The notes beneath the pieces were generated by a model. It saw only the letters and a list, made by a program, of their open reading frames with translations, ran no database searches and was not told where the DNA came from. Source: DATCLA01 sp036564195 (GTDB lineage: Bacteria > Bacillota > UBA4882 > UBA8346). From it: a stretch of DNA of 51,375 nucleotides. The translations under genes were made by a program, and so were the position numbers. Position 1 is the first letter of the stretch, and each line of letters begins with the position of its first letter. Below, piece by piece: positions 42,955 to 50,541 of the stretch. The stretch is from assembly GCA_036564195.1 (NCBI GenBank), contig DATCLA010000292.1:1-51375 (forward strand), written 5' to 3'.

Positions 42955-44175
42955 CTAATCCGCTAATTCGAAGATATCATGCAGTACTTGAAGGGCTTTA
43001 CTCATTTCGTCCTGTTTTACCAGGCAGGCAATATTAATATGAGAGTCCGTCGAATGATAAACCGCAATCTCCGCCTCTTTTAAACCTCTCATCACTCGGG
43101 CCATAACTCCGGGAACACCGCGCATCCCGGTTCCGATAATAGCAACCTTAGCATAACCACTTTCCACCCCAACTTCCAACGCCAAACCCGAAAGAACCTG
43201 GCGGGCCTGTTCCGCTAATTCCTGTTGAATAATAAAGCCTATTTGATTGGGCGCCACCTGGATCATATCAACGCTGATCCCGGCCTCTGCCAGCAGTTCA
43301 AAAACCCGGACCGCCATCCCATTTTTATTAATATCCAAGTCGGAATGGATTTTAACCAAGGCCATTCCCGCGAGATGAGCCAAGCCGGTAACTTGCTTAT
43401 TTTCCCGGATCTCAATCTTACTTAAAGGAACCCCATCGGTAATGAGTGTCCCTTTACTATTCGAAAATGTAGGGCGGATCCGTAATGGCACCCTTCCTTC
43501 CATAGCGATTTCAACCGCCCGGGGATGGACCACTTTGGCACCTAGGTAAGCCATTTCATAGATCTCTTGATAAGTAATAACTTCCAACGGTTTAGCCTGG
43601 GGGACCAACCGTGGATCCGCCGTCATTACACCTTCCACATCGGTATAAATCTCCACTTCTTCGGCTTTTAGAGCGACTCCCAAGGCCGCTGCAGTCGTAT
43701 CGCTGCCGCCCCGTCCTAGGGTGGTAATTTCCCCGCCGGTGGTCATACCCTGAAAACCGGCAACCACCGCCACTTTTCCTTCCTCCAGACAGTTCAGGAG
43801 CATGGCCGGTTTAATCTCCAAAATTCGGGCATTGTTAAAGACATGATTGGTAAAGATCCCAGCTTGCCCGCCGGTAAAGGCAGTTGCTTCAATCCCTTTG
43901 GCTTTTAAGGTCTGGACCATTACCACAGCGGATATAATTTCACCGCAGGACATCAAAAGATCCAGTTCTCTCCCTTCAACCTGTGAATCGATCTCCTGAA
44001 CCAACTCAATTAGCGTATCCGTAGCATAGGGATGACCATACCGTCCCAGCGCTGAGACTACCACTACCACGCTAAGATCACGTTCCAGTGCTTCCCCGAC
44101 TTTGGCAGCTACCTGAGCCCGGCCTTCCGCGGTTGCCACTGATGTCCCGCCGAATTTCTGAATAATGATTCGCAC
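42955..44175 (-). CDS. lysC: Aspartokinase
   Basis: Phosphorylates aspartate to open the aspartate pathway; 406 residues. Kinase motifs KFGGTSVA, VVVVSALGR, MSCGEIISAV and LGRGGSDTTAAALGVAL are clear, followed by two ACT regulatory domains (about 265-400). Position after dpaB matches Bacillus dapG (the diaminopimelate-sensitive isozyme active in sporulation). The start is GTG 44175, with only a weak site. The asd gene normally found between dpaB and this kinase is absent. Confidence 0.95.
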   Translation of the reverse strand: MRIIIQKFGGTSVATAEGRAQVAAKVGEALERDLSVVVVVSALGRYGHPYATDTLIELVQEIDSQVEGRELDLLMSCGEIISAVVMVQTLKAKGIEATAFTGGQAGIFTNHVFNNARILEIKPAMLLNCLEEGKVAVVAGFQGMTTGGEITTLGRGGSDTTAAALGVALKAEEVEIYTDVEGVMTADPRLVPQAKPLEVITYQEIYEMAYLGAKVVHPRAVEIAMEGRVPLRIRPTFSNSKGTLITDGVPLSKIEIRENKQVTGLAHLAGMALVKIHSDLDINKNGMAVRVFELLAEAGISVDMIQVAPNQIGFIIQQELAEQARQVLSGLALEVGVESGYAKVAIIGTGMRGVPGVMARVMRGLKEAEIAVYHSTDSHINIACLVKQDEMSKALQVLHDIFELAD

Positions 44176-44225
44176 TTATTGGGCACCACTTTTCTCTTCC
44201 GAGTTATCCCCCAAAAATGCCGTTC

Positions 44226-44810
44226 TTAAATACTTACCAAAACCGGTTGCAGTTGCCGATGCTCCAGCGCCGCCAAGATAGTCTCGGGGATCAAGCTCAT
44301 CTTGGCGATGAGTGAATTCGCTTTAACATAAGGCGCGTCCTGCCCGAAGGGGACAAAATAAATATTCTTCCGGTTCAGTAAAATTCCTAGATTACGAGCA
44401 TTACCGCTTAAAGCATCATTGGTGGCAATCGCCAGGACTACCGGCCGATTATTGCGCAATTGCGACTTACAAGCCAGGGTTACCGCAGTATCGTTAAGGG
44501 CCAGTGCTAGCTTTGCCAAAGTATTCCCTGTACAAGGCGCAACCACAATCAGATCAAATAATCCTTTGGGGCCTACCGGTTCAACTTCAACCAAAGTTGT
44601 TAAAGGCGCCACTCCGGTAATCTCCACCACTTTTTGTAGCAAATCGGCGGCAGCGCCAAACCGGGTATCAGTGTTAACCACCGCCGGGGATAAGATTGGA
44701 ACCACTTTGGCGCCTTCATCTACCAGCAATTGCATATATGGTAATACCGTCGGGATCGTGCAATGCGAACCGGTCATAGCAAAACCAATTTTAATTCCGG
44801 AAAAACGCAT
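44226..44810 (-). CDS. dpaB: Dipicolinate synthase subunit B
   Basis: Flavoprotein-like subunit of the enzyme that oxidises dihydrodipicolinate to dipicolinic acid, the calcium chelator of the spore core. 194 residues with the SpoVFB pattern: GFAMTGSHCTI at the N-terminus, VVAPCTGNTLAKLALALNDTAVTLA, RPVVLAIATND and LLNRKNIYFVPFGQD. AGGAG lies 9 bases before the ATG. It is 30 bases after dpaA. Its presence is strong evidence for endospore formation. Confidence 0.96.
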   Translation of the reverse strand: MRFSGIKIGFAMTGSHCTIPTVLPYMQLLVDEGAKVVPILSPAVVNTDTRFGAAADLLQKVVEITGVAPLTTLVEVEPVGPKGLFDLIVVAPCTGNTLAKLALALNDTAVTLACKSQLRNNRPVVLAIATNDALSGNARNLGILLNRKNIYFVPFGQDAPYVKANSLIAKMSLIPETILAALEHRQLQPVLVSI

Positions 44811-44839
44811 GACTTGCCACTCCTATCCTTAAATTATAA

Positions 44840-45742
44840 TTAAATCGAGTCTTTTTCGGGTGACGCTGACACTGCTTTAATTATCAATTTAGGAATGGCT
44901 GAAGCTAAAATATTCCCGGCGGTTTGGGGAGCTACTTTTCCCGGTAGTCCCGGCGCAAAAATGGCCTTCCTGCCCAATTCCCGGGCGGAGTCGTAATCAA
45001 CTCCTCCCGGAGCCGACGCCAGATCAATGATTAAGACATTTGGAAGCGTCCGTTGCAGGGTTTCCCGGTCAATAACTACCGCAGGTACCGTATTCACAAC
45101 CAGCTGCATTTTACCGATGACTGTAGCCAAATCTTGATGGATTACGGTATCACAACCCATTTCACCGGCCCGGGCCAACAGCTCCAAACGTCGGGCGGCT
45201 ACAGTAACTTTAGCTCCCAGTCCTTGAAACGCCCGGGCCACCGTTACTCCGACCCGGCCGAAACCAATCACCAATACTTGCGAACCATGAATTGTGATTG
45301 GTAATTGTTCCATTGCAATTTGGACGGCCCCTTCAGCGGTGGGAATTGAATTCAAAATCGCGATTGTATCGTCTTCGGCATATTGAACCACTTTTAAGCC
45401 TTTTTGAATAGCCCGCTTCATCCAGCTGACCGGAAATGAACCGGTAATCACCACCGTACCTCGAGACAGGAGATTCAGGTATTGGCCAAAATTAATCCAT
45501 TCGGTTTGATAACTTCGGACCATACCGGCATCATCCATTCCGCTGATCGGTAAAACTACAACACTGACACCGGTCAGGACATTTTCAAGGTTTGAACAGT
45601 AAATTGTATTTTCCGGCAGACTTTCACGGGGGTGGCCATAAACTTTAACAGTTCCGGCCAGCCCGGTCAATGCCTTAGCCACGGCAATCTGACGCACATC
45701 ACCACCAACTACAGCCACATGAAATTGATAATCACATACCAC
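44840..45742 (-). CDS. dpaA: Dipicolinate synthase subunit A
   Basis: Partner of DpaB, an NAD(P)-binding protein of 300 residues. Features: N-terminal VAVVGGDVRQIAVAKAL, a second Rossmann motif VLVIGFGRVGVTVARAF in the middle, and the family C-terminal LIIDLASAPGGVDY and APGLPGKVAPQTAG. The start is GTG 45742, 7 bases after GGAGG; the frame opens 30 codons further upstream into a duplicated 13-bp sequence without a site. In Bacillus the genes are switched on late in the mother cell by sigma-K. Here a 160-base gap after dapB leaves room for an internal promoter. Confidence 0.95.
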   Translation of the reverse strand: MVCDYQFHVAVVGGDVRQIAVAKALTGLAGTVKVYGHPRESLPENTIYCSNLENVLTGVSVVVLPISGMDDAGMVRSYQTEWINFGQYLNLLSRGTVVITGSFPVSWMKRAIQKGLKVVQYAEDDTIAILNSIPTAEGAVQIAMEQLPITIHGSQVLVIGFGRVGVTVARAFQGLGAKVTVAARRLELLARAGEMGCDTVIHQDLATVIGKMQLVVNTVPAVVIDRETLQRTLPNVLIIDLASAPGGVDYDSARELGRKAIFAPGLPGKVAPQTAGNILASAIPKLIIKAVSASPEKDSI

Positions 45743-45764
45743 CTGGTTTCCTCCTTCTTTTACC

Positions 45765-45791
45765 CCTAACTTACACCTATAACTTACACCT
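45765..45791. repeat. Tandem 13-bp direct repeat in the dapB-dpaA gap
   Basis: TAACTTACACCTA occurs twice in tandem, separated by one base, about 25 bases upstream of the dpaA ribosome-binding site. It could be a regulatory site or a chance duplication. A TATAAT lies further upstream (45842-45847, minus strand) without a good -35. Confidence 0.5.
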
Positions 45792-45901
45792 ATTAAATAC
45801 CAAGTCAAATGCTTTTTGGGGTTTGACACCAAGCTACTGTCATTATATTCATCTGGTTTAAGTGTGGTGAAGACCGAAAATGAACCCCCCGCTTTTGTTG
45901 A

Positions 45902-46699
45902 CTAAAACAAGAGCTGATCCAATCCGTAGGTTAAGCCGGGCCGGTCACTGATCTTCTTAATCGCTAGGACTACTCCGGGCATAAATGATTCCCGGCTGAT
46001 TGAGTCATGCCGGATGGTTAAGGTTTGTCCCACTCCGCCGAAGACTACTTCCTGATGGGCAATAAACCCGGGCAGCCGGACACTGTGCAAGTGAATCCCA
46101 CCAATTTCACCGCCTCTGACTCCCTGGATCTTTTCCTTGCTAATCCCGGCACTGGTCTTTTCACCCCGGGCTGCCAAAATCATTTCCGCTGTTTTAATTG
46201 CAGTACCCGAAGGCGCATCCAACTTTTGATCATGATGCAGCTCAATAATCTCAACCTGTGGCATATAGCGGGCGGCAATCGCCGCAAACCGCATCATCAA
46301 CAATGCCCCAATCGCAAAATTGGGAGCCACGATAACATGGGATCCGGAGGTTTCACTTAAGTTACGGATTTCTTCCAGGTCAGCCGGTGTAAAACCGGTA
46401 GTACCAACCACCGCATGGACCTTCGCATGCAATGCCGTCCGGATATTACCCATCACTGCCGCCGGAGTTGAAAAGTCGACCATGACCTGAGCGTGACTCT
46501 CTGCCAAGGTTTCGGCCAGATTGTTGGAGACGCTAATCCCCACCGAGTCCGTTCCGATCAGGCTTCCGATATCTTTGCCAAGGTTAACGCTGTCGACGGC
46601 TCCGACCAGTTCTAACTCCTGGTCCTGCAGCACCGTTTTAACCACTTCCCGTCCCATCCGGCCGCAACAACCGGAAACCACTACTTTAATCCCTGCCAT
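45902..46699 (-). CDS. dapB: 4-hydroxy-tetrahydrodipicolinate reductase
   Basis: Reduces the DapA product on the way to diaminopimelate; 265 residues. The Rossmann motif VSGCCGRMGREV, VDFSTPAA, VGTTGF, the catalytic ELHHDQKLDAPSGTA (His-Lys) and the C-terminal RPGLTYGLDQLL are all present. ATG 46699 has GGAG 8 bases upstream; ATG 46705 and GTG 46708 are closer to the site and less likely. It is the first gene of the operon and follows the lysine riboswitch and its terminator directly. Confidence 0.95.
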   Translation of the reverse strand: MAGIKVVVSGCCGRMGREVVKTVLQDQELELVGAVDSVNLGKDIGSLIGTDSVGISVSNNLAETLAESHAQVMVDFSTPAAVMGNIRTALHAKVHAVVGTTGFTPADLEEIRNLSETSGSHVIVAPNFAIGALLMMRFAAIAARYMPQVEIIELHHDQKLDAPSGTAIKTAEMILAARGEKTSAGISKEKIQGVRGGEIGGIHLHSVRLPGFIAHQEVVFGGVGQTLTIRHDSISRESFMPGVVLAIKKISDRPGLTYGLDQLLF

Positions 46700-46765
46700 A
46701 CTCATCACTCCAATTTGTTAATCCATAGCGCATATTAAAGCCAGCCGCCGCTACTACCGCTTTCA

Positions 46766-46794
46766 TAAAAAAAAGTTGGCCTCTCCACCAACTT
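46766..46794 (-). terminator. Terminator of the lysine riboswitch (expression platform)
   Basis: Minus strand: AAGTTGG, 8-base loop, CCAACTT, then a T-run. It lies between the riboswitch aptamer and dapB, about 67 bases before the start codon, as expected for transcription-attenuating L-boxes. Confidence 0.85.
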
Positions 46795-46814
46795 GAATGA
46801 TTGATTCAAACGGC

Positions 46815-47055
46815 GGCAAGATAGCTCTTCACCTCTCTGACCGGCTTATGCTTAACTTTACCGGCACAAACTTCAAACGAAAACAGGGGTTTCTGTTTTC
46901 GCCTCAGGTGACAGTACTGCAATTATTCATCCACAGTACCAGCTGGAAACCGGCGTTTTTCCAACTTCGGCAAAACACCCTTTCCTCCCGCTTCAACAGC
47001 CCCGCCGGCCTCCCCGGGAATACTAATGTGTTTCGCGCCTCTACTCTACCCCAGT
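46815..47055 (-). promoter_or_regulatory. Lysine riboswitch (L-box)
   Basis: The minus strand carries the conserved L-box blocks in order: GTAGAGGCGCGA (47044-47033), TTAGTA (47027-47022), a GGAAAGGG..GCCGAAG block near 46988-46963, ACTGTCAC (46915-46908), a perfect GAAAACAG/CTGTTTTC hairpin (46900-46879) and the closing GGTGAAGAGCTATC (46833-46820), which can pair back with the 5' GGTAG. Lysine binding should favour the downstream terminator and shut down dapB-dpaA-dpaB-lysC-dapA. Identified by eye, not by a covariance search. Confidence 0.9.
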
Positions 47056-47065
47056 AGTACAATTA

Positions 47066-47094
47066 ATATTAAGTTTTAAAAACACAAAACGCAA
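47066..47094 (-). promoter_or_regulatory. Candidate promoter of the lysine/dipicolinate operon
   Basis: Minus strand: TTGCGT (47089-47094), 17 bases, TAATAT (47066-47071). The transcript would start near 47059, just before the L-box. Confidence 0.5.
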
Positions 47095-47119
47095 TAATTA
47101 TCAAATAATTATCAATTAG

Positions 47120-47232
47120 GGAATTTATCTAATTACCTTAATAAACCCTTTGGCCACAACATATGGTGATTAGCCCGGATGTATCTATCCATATATTATG
47201 AGCCAAAGCTTAAATCATAAATTATGCAATTC
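47120..47232 (-). repeat. Palindromic repeat, reverse-oriented full-length copy (113 bp)
   Basis: The reverse complement aligns with 21769-21880 along its whole length: GAATTGCATAATT end, CTTTGGCTCATAATATATGG arm, the shared GATAGATACATCCGG loop, TTGTGGCCAAAGGGTTTATTAAGGTAATTA. Several compensating-looking differences keep much of the stem. It lies between ylmC and the promoter of the lysine riboswitch. Confidence 0.85.
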
Positions 47233-47307
47233 TTTAAATTAATTATTACACATTATTTTTTTATTTTCTTTATTTTCCTATAAAATGACCTGGTTGTCAA
47301 GGGGCTT

Positions 47308-47568
47308 TCAGCTATTCCCGCTTGATGGCACCCGCTCCGGCTGATAGCCATCGACAATGATTAACTCGGTACTGATTTTCCGAATTTTCTTCCAGGGGAT
47401 GGTCTGTTCATGCCTGCTGAATCCGGCAAAACCGGGCTGGCGCAAAATCAGCCCCTCTACCATGCCGGACTTTAGATTAACCAGCAATTCGCTGTCTTTG
47501 ATTACACCTAATCGGGCTCCGGTACTTAATTCGATTACCTCTTTTCCCTCCAGCTCGCTACTACGCAT
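47308..47568 (-). CDS. YlmC/YmxH-family PRC-barrel sporulation protein
   Basis: An 86-residue PRC-barrel protein: MRSSELEGKEVIELSTGARLG, then the EGLILRQPG hairpin, and IPWKKIRKISTELIIVDGY at the end. It matches the YlmC/YmxH family restricted to spore-formers, of unknown function. In Bacillus ymxH stands directly before spoVFA (dpaA); here it precedes the dap/dpa operon, so that synteny is kept apart from the inserted riboswitch and dapB. AGAGGGG precedes the ATG. Confidence 0.9.
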   Translation of the reverse strand: MRSSELEGKEVIELSTGARLGVIKDSELLVNLKSGMVEGLILRQPGFAGFSRHEQTIPWKKIRKISTELIIVDGYQPERVPSSGNS

Positions 47569-47644
47569 TCCCGTTCCCCTCTTTTTAGCAGAATTCCTTA
47601 CATGTCTATGAAAGCAGCCGGGTTTTTAGTAACCGTTTCTGGTT

Positions 47645-48580
47645 TTACCACCGGACGACAGCACCGGCCCAGCTTAACCCGGCTCCGAAGCCAATTAGGA
47701 AAAGAAAATCACCCGTCTGAAACCGCCCCTCTTGCCAGCCTTCCTGTAAAACTAGACCGATTGAAGCCGACGAAGTATTTCCGTATTTATGAATATTGCA
47801 GACAAACTTGTCCAAGGGGATTTTAAGTTTATCCGCTGCTGCCTCAATAATCCGGATGTTGGCCTGATGTGGGATGATATGCAACCGTTTGTAATCCCGC
47901 AAACCCAGCCGTTCTTTAAAAAGAGTTACTAGTTCTTCCACTTTATTTACTGCAAATTTGAAAACACTCCGACCTTCCTGACGGAAATAGAAATCTGCAT
48001 CTGGCCCTCCCATTACCACCTGATCGTAACCGGTGGCATCGGTGCCAAGCTCGAAAGTTAGGATCTGATGGTCCGTCTGCTGGGTACTCAACAATAAGGC
48101 TGAAGCTCCATCCCCAAAAAGAATACAGGACGACCGGTCGGAAAAATCGACATAATCCGTCATCTTTTCAGCCGCAGTGATGAGCACATTATGGTAGGTA
48201 CCGGTCTGCATCAAACCGTAAGCCACTGCCATACTATAGACCAGACCGGAACAACCGGCATTCAAATCTAAAGCCCCCAGCCCGGTTAATTGCAGCCGGT
48301 TAGCAATGATACTGCCTAGATAGGGAAATTTTCTTTCCGTAGTCCCACTGGAGGCAATTAGAAAATCAGGCCTAATCCCGGTGCCGTTCAGGCAATTGCG
48401 GGAGGCGGCAGTCGCCAGATCCGCAACCAGCTCTGCCCCGGCAATCCGCCGTTCCTTAATCCCGGTCCGGGTAGTTATCCATTCGTCGCTGGTCGCTACC
48501 ATTTTTTCTAAATCCGCATTAGTCAGCCGCTTTTCCGGGACATAACTTCCAGCTGCTACGATTCCTACAGGTTTATCCAT
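47645..48580 (-). CDS. fabH: Beta-ketoacyl-ACP synthase III
   Basis: Starts fatty-acid synthesis by condensing an acyl-CoA with malonyl-ACP; 311 residues. The Cys-His-Asn triad is in DLNAGCSGL, PHQANIRI and KYGNTSSASI; DEWITTRTGIKERR and GDGASALLL are also typical. ATG 48580 follows GAGAGG by 9 bases and lies inside the 3' end of fapR (8-base overlap), so translation is coupled. Fits with FapR control of membrane lipid synthesis. Confidence 0.95.
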   Translation of the reverse strand: MDKPVGIVAAGSYVPEKRLTNADLEKMVATSDEWITTRTGIKERRIAGAELVADLATAASRNCLNGTGIRPDFLIASSGTTERKFPYLGSIIANRLQLTGLGALDLNAGCSGLVYSMAVAYGLMQTGTYHNVLITAAEKMTDYVDFSDRSSCILFGDGASALLLSTQQTDHQILTFELGTDATGYDQVVMGGPDADFYFRQEGRSVFKFAVNKVEELVTLFKERLGLRDYKRLHIIPHQANIRIIEAAADKLKIPLDKFVCNIHKYGNTSSASIGLVLQEGWQEGRFQTGDFLFLIGFGAGLSWAGAVVRW

Positions 48581-49190
48581 GCTCACATTCCTCTCCATCG
48601 TTATAAATATTTAGATGGTGCGCCAATTCATCGCTTAAACAATAAATTAAAAAGATCCCCTGAAACACCAGGTTTTTTTTGGTCTTCATAATCACCTCAA
48701 CCTCTCTTTTGCGACCGTCGACTTTAACGACGTGCGCCTTGGCTAACACCCGTTCACCTAAACGTACCGGAGCGATAAATTTAATCCGGGCTTCCCCGGT
48801 CAAGGCCACTGCTGCGTCAACAATCGCGTTCGCCAGTGAATTGGCCTGGGCGAACAGAATATGCCCCCGGGCAATCCCCGACTTTTCACTCACCATCTCC
48901 CCGGTAATATCCAATAATGAGAGGCCTTCCCGGTCTAATTCCACTTCCAAAAGGTCGCCTGTGATTTCGGTAGCGGTTAAGGTCTTAGCCTGCCCGTAAA
49001 CTGAAACCGCCACCTCACGGGTACGTTTCCGAACATCGGGAATGCCAATTTTCCGCCGGTCGACCCGGATGGTATGGATACTTACGTCCAACATTGCGGC
49101 CAGTTCTTCATCGGTAATAAAGGGGTTCTTGGCGATCTCCTGTTGAATCCGTCTCTGCCGCTGCAGCATGGCCTCTTCTTTATCACTCAT
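48573..49190 (-). CDS. fapR: Fatty acid and phospholipid biosynthesis regulator FapR
   Basis: Repressor released by malonyl-CoA; 205 residues. An N-terminal HTH (about 10-55: QRRIQQEIAKNPFITDEELAAMLDVSIHTIRVDRRKIGIPD) is linked to a hot-dog ligand domain (about 75-190) with ITGEMVSEKSGIARGHILFAQANSLANA. ATG 49190 follows GAGGTGG. It is the first gene of fapR-fabH; in Bacillus fapR heads plsX-fabD-fabG. A palindromic site overlapping its own promoter suggests autoregulation. Confidence 0.95.
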   Translation of the reverse strand: MSDKEEAMLQRQRRIQQEIAKNPFITDEELAAMLDVSIHTIRVDRRKIGIPDVRKRTREVAVSVYGQAKTLTATEITGDLLEVELDREGLSLLDITGEMVSEKSGIARGHILFAQANSLANAIVDAAVALTGEARIKFIAPVRLGERVLAKAHVVKVDGRKREVEVIMKTKKNLVFQGIFLIYCLSDELAHHLNIYNDGEECEHG

Positions 49191-49210
49191 TTTACCACCT
49201 CGTATTAACA

Positions 49211-49231
49211 AGTGATATCACTAAGTGATAT
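49211..49231. promoter_or_regulatory. Candidate FapR operator
   Basis: Three alternating half-sites AGTGATAT, ATATCACT, AGTGATAT form two overlapping palindromes (AGTGATATCACT and ATATCACTAAGTGATAT). They abut and overlap the -10 box and transcription start region, where FapR binds in Bacillus. The sequence differs from the Bacillus TTAGTACC consensus, so assignment rests on position and symmetry. Confidence 0.5.
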
Positions 49232-49258
49232 TATAATATAAGTATTTCCCGAATTCAA
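49230..49258 (-). promoter_or_regulatory. Sigma-A promoter of fapR-fabH
   Basis: Minus strand: TTGAAT (49253-49258), 17 bases, TATAAT (49230-49235), with the candidate operator immediately downstream. Confidence 0.7.
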
Positions 49259-49414
49259 GTAAGATATGACAACTTCAAAAGGATTATACTATTTATAAAC
49301 CAAATAGTTGATCAATTGAGGCAATGAAGAGTTAAATATAAAAGTAAGACTTTTTACCTAATAGTATTATTTTCAGAAATTAAACAATTACCGAAACCCT
49401 CAGGACTTTTCTAC

Positions 49415-49471
49415 TAAAAATAAAAATTGTACTTTTCCATAGTAAATAGGAAATTTACTATGGAAAAGTAC
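49415..49471 (-). terminator. Long perfect hairpin, probable ddl terminator
   Basis: An uninterrupted 18-bp inverted repeat (49429-49446 with 49454-49471; GTACTTTTCCATAGTAAA and complement, 7-base loop). On the minus strand it is followed by AATTTTTATTTTT. It starts about 39 bases after the ddl stop. The stem is unusually long and AT-rich for a terminator. Confidence 0.65.
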
Positions 49472-49509
49472 AGGATAAACTACGAACATGAACTTACCCA
49501 GGAATTATC

Positions 49510-50457
49510 CTAACTTCGATCATTCAAAGCAAACTCAATCAACTTCTCGCATAATTCTGGAAAATCAATCCCAGCCGTCCTGGCAGCATCCGGAAGTAGG
49601 CTGGTCTTGGTCATTCCCGGAATCGTGTTTATCTCCAAAATATAATTTTGGCCGTTGGCAATAATCAGATCGACCCGGGACATCCCGCGGCAGTCCAGTG
49701 CCTGGTGAGCTTGAACGGCAACTGCTTGCACCTGCTGATAAGTAACCCTATCAAGCCGGGCGGGAATGACATGCCGGCTCATTCCGGCAGTATACTTGGC
49801 TTCATAATCATAAAGACCTTTTTGGGAAATAATTTCGATCACCGGAAGGGCCATTGCTGCGGCCCCGCTTCCCAACACTGCTACAGTTATTTCCGTACCG
49901 GAAATCATTTGTTCAACCAAAACTTCATTATCATACCGTAGCGCTTCGACTACCGCGTTTTCAAGTTCTTGATAATCATTGACAACCTTTAATCCGATCG
50001 TAGAACCCTGGGAATTTGGTTTCACGATCAGCGGTAATTCCAGTTGTGCCAACCCGGAAAAATGGTGTTCCCAATCGGGTTGTTTGAACCATTTTAAGCT
50101 GGTCTTTTGCAGCAATAAGCCCTTGGGGGTTTTTAGGCCGACTTCTGACAATATCAACTTGGTCAGGTATTTATTCATCGCAATTGCACTGGTCCGAACC
50201 CCGGATCCGGTATAAGGGTATCCTAATGTCTCTAAAAATCCTTGGATTGTGCCATCTTCACCGCCTGTACCATGTAAAGCGATAAAAACTACTTCCGGAC
50301 AATAATTGGTAAGACGCTCACAAAAATCCGGTGTAGCGGGATCCAGGTTGATGACTTGATGACCTTTAGTTAGCAATGCCTCAACCACTTGTTCACCACT
50401 CCAAAGCGAAACTTCCCTCTCTGAGGATTTTCCTCCGCTTAAGACTGCTACTTTCAA
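49510..50457 (-). CDS. ddl: D-alanine--D-alanine ligase
   Basis: ATP-grasp ligase for the peptidoglycan stem peptide; 315 residues. The N-terminal VLSGGKSSEREVSLWSG (usual GGxSxEHxVS, here ER), HGTGGEDGTIQGFLE, the ATP-grasp IVKPNSQGSTIGL and the C-terminal ILEINTIPGMTKTSLLPDAA are all diagnostic. The Glu-His of the first loop is Glu-Arg here. The start is TTG 50457, with AGGAGG 9 bases upstream. It follows the FMN-enzyme gene by about 85 bases. Confidence 0.95.
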   Translation of the reverse strand: MKVAVLSGGKSSEREVSLWSGEQVVEALLTKGHQVINLDPATPDFCERLTNYCPEVVFIALHGTGGEDGTIQGFLETLGYPYTGSGVRTSAIAMNKYLTKLILSEVGLKTPKGLLLQKTSLKWFKQPDWEHHFSGLAQLELPLIVKPNSQGSTIGLKVVNDYQELENAVVEALRYDNEVLVEQMISGTEITVAVLGSGAAAMALPVIEIISQKGLYDYEAKYTAGMSRHVIPARLDRVTYQQVQAVAVQAHQALDCRGMSRVDLIIANGQNYILEINTIPGMTKTSLLPDAARTAGIDFPELCEKLIEFALNDRS

Positions 50458-50541
50458 GTCTTTTAACCTCCTGTACCCATTTAATAAAAGTCTGGATGTC
50501 CCTTATGGAATGGCTCTCCGGGATGATTTTAAGCACTAACC

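Noticed and set aside
46797..47057. Plus-strand open frame of 86 codons
   Set aside because: It is antisense to the lysine riboswitch, whose conserved RNA blocks explain the sequence.
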